64,000 nucleotides of DNA, taken from NCBI GenBank assembly GCA_037501455.1, contig CM074856.1:51923001-51987000 (forward strand), read 5' to 3'. The DNA is from Lantana camara (lineage: Eukaryota > Streptophyta > Magnoliopsida > Lamiales > Verbenaceae). Under the pieces are notes generated by a model, which worked only from the letters and a program-made list of their open reading frames with translations, was not told the origin of the DNA and did not search any database. Made by a program: the position numbers and the translations under genes. Positions 56,752 through 64,000 of the stretch are shown piece after piece. Within the stretch, counting starts at the first letter, position 1; each line of letters starts with the position of its first letter.

Positions 56752-59700
56752 TGTAGCACCCCAAACGCAAGGCACTACATCCCCCGCACTCAGACCCGAC
56801 CCGTATATGAAATGTGAAATCCATACACGTGTCAGATCAGAGCGAACGGGGACCCACTCACTCACTATGTTAGGCGGGAGCTAAACTTCGAAACCAATTC
56901 AACAATTCCAACAAGATAAATGCAATTGAGGAAGCGGAACATATATTCAAAAATTATATGAATAAAAAATGCAGGCATTAAATGACGGGATCAACTAGCA
57001 TAGATACTTAGTCTTGAAGATTTATACATAAACATAAATCATAATCATAAATCATAGTGTACGGGTTCAAACTATCCCTAGAAGTCTGTCCCAAATTTAT
57101 ATAAATATAACATTCCCATATATACATTCTTGTATAATCTATTCAACTTACAAAATGCGTGCAAAGTGACTCAAACTTAAACATAGGACTTGACCGACTC
57201 AGAACCCCGCCTAGCACTCCAAAACCTGCAAAACTGAAAACAAAGCCGGGTTCAGTCTATAGGAGACCGGTGGGTATAAAACAGCGCATAATATAATATA
57301 AGACATTAATTAAACATTCACATGCAAGTTATAATCCCAATTGAGGTTTTCGAAGTATTTCCCAAGTGGGTGAGATAAAGAAATCATCAAAGGGGATTAT
57401 AACAACCAATTTCCATTAGGTCTTTCATGGACCGGCGAGTGGGCGTGCATTATCTCCAACCAACACCTTGTGTAATTCATGAAACATTCATTCTTTCTTT
57501 CTTTTCATGCATTACATTCTTTCTTTGTGCACATTCATAATCCCTTATACCTTTTTTCACTTGGCGGTGGACGGGTTAGCAGGACCCGGCCACCACCTTC
57601 ATTGACCAAAGGGGGTTCATGAGTTCCCCAAAGGCGCTCAGCGTCCATTCCTCGCTAACTCCTAACGAGATCCGGTTACACCGTAATTTGGTTGGAACTA
57701 GCATAAGGGATCACCGTCGGCCCATGCCTCCCCGGATAGCCACTCACACTAAGTCCCTGGGCCCCATTCTGTGCATTCATTCTTTCTTTCTCGCTAAAAT
57801 ATTCGGTAGGGTTCATAAAAAGAAAGGTTTTACGTTGAAATCATTGGCTCTTGAAACGACTCTATATACATATAATAAGTTTGGCCAAAATCTTTACACA
57901 TTGGGAGTAGATAGGGTCATTTAACTAAATAGTAGAGAAACCCACCTGTTATGCCTTACCGAACAATACCAAAAGGAAAAAAAGACTTGAAGATAGCCTA
58001 TGAACCCGACTCGTCTCCACCCTGAGAAAACTATAAACGAATTGACACGGCGCAAACATGAGACTCAAAACTCCATATGAACCACATATAATGCACGGCA
58101 TGTAGCACCCGGAATGCTAGGTACCCACATCCCCCGAACTATAGTTCATTTCACATATGAAATGGACAATCCATACATGAACTAAAGCCATAGCGAACGG
58201 GAGACACTAAGAACAACCACTAGTTAGGCAGGACTAACCCTCAATTAATACCACAATTGAAGTCATAAGCAGAAGCATATCAATATACATGCAATTCATT
58301 ATCCACGTTGATTCCATAACCATATCAATATTTCCAAGTATATGTCATAATATATATATAGGTACCAAAACATCTCATAAGATCTATAAGTATCCATAAT
58401 GTACATAAACATGAGAATGACAATGCTAGACCCCCCAAAAGAAGCAAAACTCGACTCATCCCGCCTAGCACTCAACCTGCAATACCTGAAAATGTGAGGT
58501 GTCAGTCTATGAAAGACTGAGTGAGGGGGTTTATAATTTAAAAGCACAATTACCATGAAAGATGTAAACTCGGGTAAGATTTTATAAAAGAAAGCAATAT
58601 AAGTTCAATACTAAGATAGAACTCGCCCGAGATTACAACCAATCAATTTACAATCCAATCAATTCAGTACAATTTAGTTCAATCAATCAGTGGCCCAGCG
58701 AGTGAGGGTAATTCTCCAACCTTTCTCCGACCGTGTACAATAATTTAATTTAATTGATTAAGTGATCAAGCAATCGATTTCAGTGCACAAGTAGCAATTT
58801 CAATAACTCCTTCTTCCTCCGGGTGATGGTGGGATTGCAAGGTCCCAACCATTCAATCTCATTGAGTATAGGGTTCATGATTCCCTATACCCGGAACTCC
58901 TTCCTTTACTAATCTCCTAGTGGATTCAGGGGTCATCCCAACAATGTGAGGATAGTGCAAGAGTTTCCCGTCAGCGCAAGCTTTCCCGGTTGATTCAATA
59001 CACTACCCTCGGGCCCACAGTGAACAATATACTCGCCAAATCAATTAATCGGTTCAATCGGTAATTCTTGAAGATCAATAAAGCCTTGGAAACTATATAC
59101 ATATATAGATACATTTTGGTCCAAAATTCACATAGGGTTGTGGGGTTCTTTATATCTAGAAGTAACCTCACCTTTACCAACCAAAAGCAATAAGGATACA
59201 CCCTACAGAGCGTGCTCCTCGTCACTCGGTACGTGATCTGTGTAACAAGGATAAGTGTATGTAAGACTCGACTCGCATGAACCACTTAAAACGAACGGCA
59301 TATTCCAATAATGTCAATCAGGTAATTACAATCAATAAATATCATAAACATAACTTAATCAAATATGGTAGCAAGGATCAAGTATGCAAGGTGTAAATCA
59401 AAGTATGGAAATATTACACAAACCTCCCCTATGAAACTTAAACATGAAATCTTATAATACAATTGATACACACAATATCATGCATTATATGACATATTAA
59501 TGAAGTGTTCATGCCGGAAACGAGCCAAGAAAACCATGCGAGAAAAGTTCGAAAGTCAATTTTTCATGTAGAATGTTACAGGGTCGCACTGCGACCAATT
59601 TCCTTTATAAAACAGTCGCGGTCGCGACCACCTATTTTTGGCCGAATTTTCCTCCAATTTTTCAAAATCTCGAAACTTGGCCAAAAACGGCCGCGAGCAA

Positions 59701-62700
59701 AATTACACGTGATTCCGGTTGCGAGCGCGACCTGAAATTCCGCCAAAGCTGTAATTGGGTCGCAGGCACGACCAAATTTGTTCTGTTTTCGGTCGCGACC
59801 GCAACCTGCTACACAGCAGCAGAAAAACAGGGGAAAACCGGGGAAATCCGAGCCAAAACACCAAAAACCAACAACAAATAAAATTCTAATCCATAAAAAT
59901 TACTTAGCTACATCATTTACACATTATACCTCACTTATCCATCAATCAAACCATGAGATATACATCAAAGCACCAAAATCAATCATGCAAACCCCATATA
60001 TATCCATACTTCCAATTTCCATAAAACTCAAATTTCATGCAAGTTCTTCACTTCTAATTATCCTAACTTGCTTCCAATCCATCAATAATCATGAATTCAT
60101 AAGATATTCATAAAACCCTACTCATATACAAATTCAAGAAATCTAAGAAAGAGATGATGGAATGAAGAGATGGTGATGATGATCCAATTATGCAATTCTC
60201 TTCCTTAAATCAAGATTGAATTTTGAAGAAATCTCTCCCTTCTCTTCATTTGGTGTTTGGATCGGTGTTTAGTGTGTGTGAGTTTGTATATCTTTGGATG
60301 AAATGGAAGAGATACATGATATACACTAAAGTCTTGCATGAATATGTGTGTTTCATTACATTTTGTATCTAAGTCTTCCTAATATATGAATTCATGCAAA
60401 CAAGTTCTATCTCTACACAAAAGGTCACTTAAATCCAATTCATGTCATGCAATTAAGTCCATACATTTACACTAAGGATCAATTAAGGACATATAGTGTA
60501 ATTTGATAACCAATAGCAATTAGTTCATATAATTCATATTAATGACAATTCATATAAGTACATGGAGATGTAAGGCATATAATACGATGAAAGTTGTAAA
60601 TAAACGTATAAAATTACTAAACTAAACCTCCCAACTCCCGAAGACCCGCTCGTGGCGTGCTTACCTGAACTTCCGGAAATTGGGGCGTTACACGGCATGC
60701 AATGAACATGATATGAGATGCATAAGAAGTAAAATGATGTCATGAAAACGTTCATGTGTATGATTAATGCCTTTAAGGCATATAAACAAGAAATTCATTC
60801 ATTATAATTAGCGTTCAAATTCATTCAAGTTCATAACTTCACATTTCATATCAAATCAACCCAACAATTTCATATAACGATCATAACACGTACTATATCA
60901 CCTTTACAATTAGAAAATAAGCAAGTAAAGGCATTCAAGTTAAGATCGAAAATTAAATAACACGAAATAAATTAAATAACAATTTAGTTCTAAAATTTAA
61001 ATAAATTAAATAATACTTAATATTTATAATTAACCATGCATTTAAATAATATATATAAAATCATATCTAAATATATATAGATATATACGTACAGCATGCA
61101 TGGAATTTACAACAAAACACATTTAATCTACAAACTTGCATGAAATTATATATAGATATTTACGTGCCTATGCATTCAACATGCACAACACACAAACATA
61201 CTCAAATTAGCCCAAAATATACAGCAATTCAGACAGCAGCAGGAAACAACTCGAAATAACAAGGAAACAGAGTCGCGGGCGCAACCTGAAACACACTAAA
61301 AAGGGGTCACGACCGTGGCCAATCACTTCTCCAGCAGCCAGCCACTGTTCATCCCGAAACTTAGCCAAAATTCGGTCGCGGGCGATACCGAAAAAGGCCT
61401 TGCTACGGTCGAGGGCGCGACCGCGAACTGCAGAACCCATTCGAGGTGTTCAAAACAAGGAAAAGGAATCAAAACAAGTAGAAAATCATCTGTATTCAAT
61501 CAACAAGTCATGTGATCAACCAAGGTGTGGAAAAACTGGAAGATCAAACTTTAAACTTCAAGCTTCCATGGAGATTCAGTCATGGCTGAGCAACACTCAT
61601 GTAAAATCCACGAAAAGCATGCATATATATGAAGCAATCAAGTCATATAGATCATATATTACTCATCAATTCAAGAAACAAAGCAAGGGTGGCATGAATC
61701 ATCAAGAAATAAGATTTAGCCTAACTATTCATTCATATTTTCAAAACTCCATCAAAACATGCTTAAAATTAGGGATGCATGGTCTAAAATGATCACAATT
61801 GAATGTATATTACAACCCTAAACTCACCTCTTGAGTTGGTTGAAATTTGGGAGAGATTTGAGCTCAAAATCTCTAAGGTTTGCAAAGTGGCGAGAATGAG
61901 ACTGGAAAGCTGGAGTTTGGATAAGTTTTTCTCCCTTGTATCAGGTATGGTTCGAATGGGAGTGGGTACGGGCTGATAATGGGTTTAGTTAGGTTTCCAA
62001 AAAGTCCAACCATGGTTAATTTGGTTAAGTATAATGAGAGTTATGATTTAAATGGTAAATTGTGGCAGTTTTGCGGCCGATATGTTTTTTGGTTAAATTT
62101 CGGGGGGTTCAAATAGGCTTAGAAAAATATGAGGCTAGGTTCGTTAGACTCGAATCGTCGATACAAGTCCAACAAAGTTGACGGAATATGATTCCGAGTT
62201 CCCGAGCTCAAGATATCACATATGGAACCAAGGGAGCGCTAACTGCCCGTTAGCCCCTGATTTGGTTCCACAACTCAAAATAAATTCGCTCCCACGCCAA
62301 ACGAGATCGAAAACATAAAACGAGCATATGGACATGTTCATAGCACATAAATCCACAACATACTAAATTTTCACGAAATTCTGAATTCAATTCGAATAGG
62401 AACGGCACTCAAACATGTCACACATGCGCATATAGTTCAAGAATTCAATTAAATTCAAATAATTCAATTATTTATAAAATAAAAAAAAATAAAAAAAAAA
62501 CTAGAAACTTAACGAAATAAAATAAAAATAAAATAACAATTAAACATATAAAAACAATTAAAATCCATTTCAAATTAAATTTCAAAAGTCAACGAATTAA
62601 ATTTAAAGTTAATAATAATGATAAAATTAAGATATAACTAATTAACTTTTTAACATTTAATTATAAAATTAAATATACAAAACACTTATAAATAATTAAT

Positions 62701-62759
62701 TCGCGCAATTTGTAAACACATACATCATACCTGTACGACTGAAAAGTCGAGGAGTTATA
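56752..62759 (-). mobile_element. Del/Tekay-like 3' LTR, interrupted by a solo LTR
   Basis: Its minus-strand 3' end is GGGGTGCTACA at 56752; its 5' end is TATAACTCCTCG at 62759 (the usual TG changed to TA). Excluding the insert at 58101-60697 it is about 3.4 kb, close to the LTR at 30293. It shares the block with two hairpins (57611-57629 and 57651-57669) and a later block with GTCGCG words (61270-61440). The PPT on its right (minus AAGGGGCAGAGA) shows it is the 3' LTR of an element extending past the window. Confidence 0.8.
58096..60697 (-). mobile_element. Solo LTR of a Del/Tekay-like element with TSD
   Basis: On the minus strand it runs from TGTAACGCCCCAATTTCC (60692) to TTCCGGGTGCTACA (58101), 2592 bp, flanked by cggca at 58096-58100 and 60693-60697. 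There is no internal region, so it was left by LTR-LTR recombination. It contains a perfect 8-bp stem hairpin at 58866-58890 and a GC-rich block (59575-59810) with repeated GGTCGCGACC-like words. It sits in another LTR of the same broad family. Confidence 0.9.
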
Positions 62760-64000
62760 ATCTCTGCCCCTTAAAAGAATCCGTCCTCGGATTCACTGCT
62801 CGCCTAAAAATAATTACTGAGAGAACCCCGTCCCTCGCAAGCAACAAGGAGAGAACCCCGTCTCTCAAAAGCAGCAAAGAGAGAACCCCGTCTCTTGAAC
62901 AACAATGAGAGAACCCCATCTCTTAAAAGCAGCAAAGAGAGAACCGCGTCTCTCGAACAAAAAGCAATTACATCAAAGAATAAACGCCAAGAAGAAAAAA
63001 ATATCAAAACATCAATTACAACAATTAATAATCACTTAGGTCACGCAAGAGCAGATAATAAATATCAATTACATCTATATTAAAGAACAACGAAAATAAT
63101 TAATTAACAAAGCATATAGCATTAAGGTATCCTTTAAATTTAAATTGTATGTATACATATGTCATGCGTGTTTTATGTACCGTTCACCGTAGTGTGATTA
63201 AAGTCGAATAATTTGGTAGCCCCAATTGTGTGATCCTTCAATTATCTCTCTTAATTTAATAAAGTTCCCAGAACTCGACGTTGTGGAAGTGGTGGCTATC
63301 AACCTCCTTGTTTCCTCATTTACCAAATTTTAATCCTATTCTCGGCACATTTACTCATTACCCTCTCAGTCTCAACCTATGACCTTTTATCCTATCTTCA
63401 TACATTGTCTCTACCTTGTAACGGCTAGGGAACGTAGCCGTTGGAAATGGCGAAGAGGCAAGCACTGACTCTACCTTAATATCTGAGAAATAGTGAGGGT
63501 GCAATCTCTCTTTATACAACCGGAATTAGTCCTTTGTTGAAGACTTGGTTAACTAGACTCGTCACCATCAGCTACAAGTACGATAATTCGACAATCTCGT
63601 TTACTCGATCCCATTTTCCCATAATTCGAATTTCAATTATTAATCCTGATTAGTAGTTCCAATTCGTTAAGAGATATGGCTAGCTCCACGGTGATCCATC
63701 TAATCCCCAATCAACACCTGATTTATCATGTCTTTGATTCAATTCTAACTTTTACTCTCGATTATCTTCTTTAATTCCTGACCATCCTCTCGAACTTAGA
63801 TAAATCACTTCGTTTCTTGAGTCGACTTGAAACCGGTATGTTTGAAGTTTAGATCAATTTTCTGGCCTCTTGTTTGATCTATCTTTTATCACTCTTCACG
63901 TGCTTAAGCACGTAATAGGTTCCAACTCTCTCATTCCTATACTCAATAGTAAAACGTTCTTGATGATTCTTGGCTATCAATCCACATCTCTCGGTTGTCA
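62760..64000 (-). mobile_element. Internal tail of Del/Tekay-like element
   Basis: The PPT and 'GAATCCGAGGACGGATTC' next to the LTR mark the 3' interior of the element in minus orientation. No pol domain could be read with confidence up to the window end; if pol is present it is heavily decayed or lies beyond 64000. Confidence 0.55.
62819..62962. repeat. Five-copy ~30-bp minisatellite with hairpin core
   Basis: Units start at 62819, 62849, 62879, 62907 and 62937. The core GAGAGA-ACCCCG-TCTCTC is a 6-bp stem with a 6-nt loop; copies 2 and 5 pair perfectly, the others carry one weakened pair. It lies about 60 bp inside the LTR/PPT junction. Confidence 0.85.

Noticed and set aside
62760..64000. 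Chromodomain or integrase of the Del/Tekay-like element on the minus strand
   Set aside because: I tried all minus frames by eye and found no convincing catalytic or chromodomain motif.

Overview
The window looks like repeat-dense nuclear DNA of a flowering plant, probably a eudicot. I found no convincing host gene, tRNA, rRNA or CRISPR array. Nearly everything is nested transposable-element sequence: Ty3/gypsy elements of Tat-, Athila- and Del/Tekay-like types, Ty1/copia elements and a Helitron remnant. The plant assignment rests on these plant-type families, on tRNA-Met and Athila/Tat type primer-binding sites, and on spliced RPA-like exons next to a Helitron-type helicase.

Layout. (1) 1-11691: head-to-tail array of a ~1392-bp unit, itself an LTR (865 bp) plus a short non-coding internal part (527 bp) of a non-autonomous gypsy element in minus orientation. 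It then inverts around a gag fragment (12396-12600) and ends in one plus-oriented LTR (13268-14132). (2) 14133-14633: copia integrase remnant, minus strand, carrying a 50-nt C tract. (3) 14634-18966: two Del/Tekay-like LTR pieces in opposite orientation, an unassigned stretch, then gag, PBS and 5' LTR of a relative of the array element. (4) 19170-22926: decayed copia element, plus strand. (5) 22927-33544: Del/Tekay-like LTR piece, a near-complete but decayed copia element on the minus strand (23787-30111), then Del tail and a complete 3.25-kb 3' LTR. (6) 33807-56570: Helitron remnant with a PIF1-type helicase pseudogene and a multi-exon RPA-like gene. The RPA gene is split by an Athila-like element (36065-43505, TSD atgca/atgga) and by a young Tat-like element (43825-56222, perfect TSD gatat). 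(7) 56752-62759: minus-strand Del/Tekay-like LTR interrupted by a 2.6-kb solo LTR (58101-60692, TSD cggca), then the element's internal tail to the window end.

The Tat-like element is the best-preserved unit: LTRs, PBS, gag, protease, RT with two RNase H regions, integrase, PPT, and an oppositely transcribed spliced ORF with its own TATA box. Its coding capacity is broken by in-frame stops that look like C-to-T changes plus one frame change. The nesting gives relative ages: Helitron, then Athila-like, then Tat-like.

I see no unknown enzyme system. The most unusual signals are structural: an LTR-derived satellite with a palindromic copy of its own LTR-end/PBS junction and serial hairpin repeats, and a pair of hairpins inside the Del/Tekay-like LTRs whose stems change in a compensatory way while the loop is kept. 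All alignments were made by eye.
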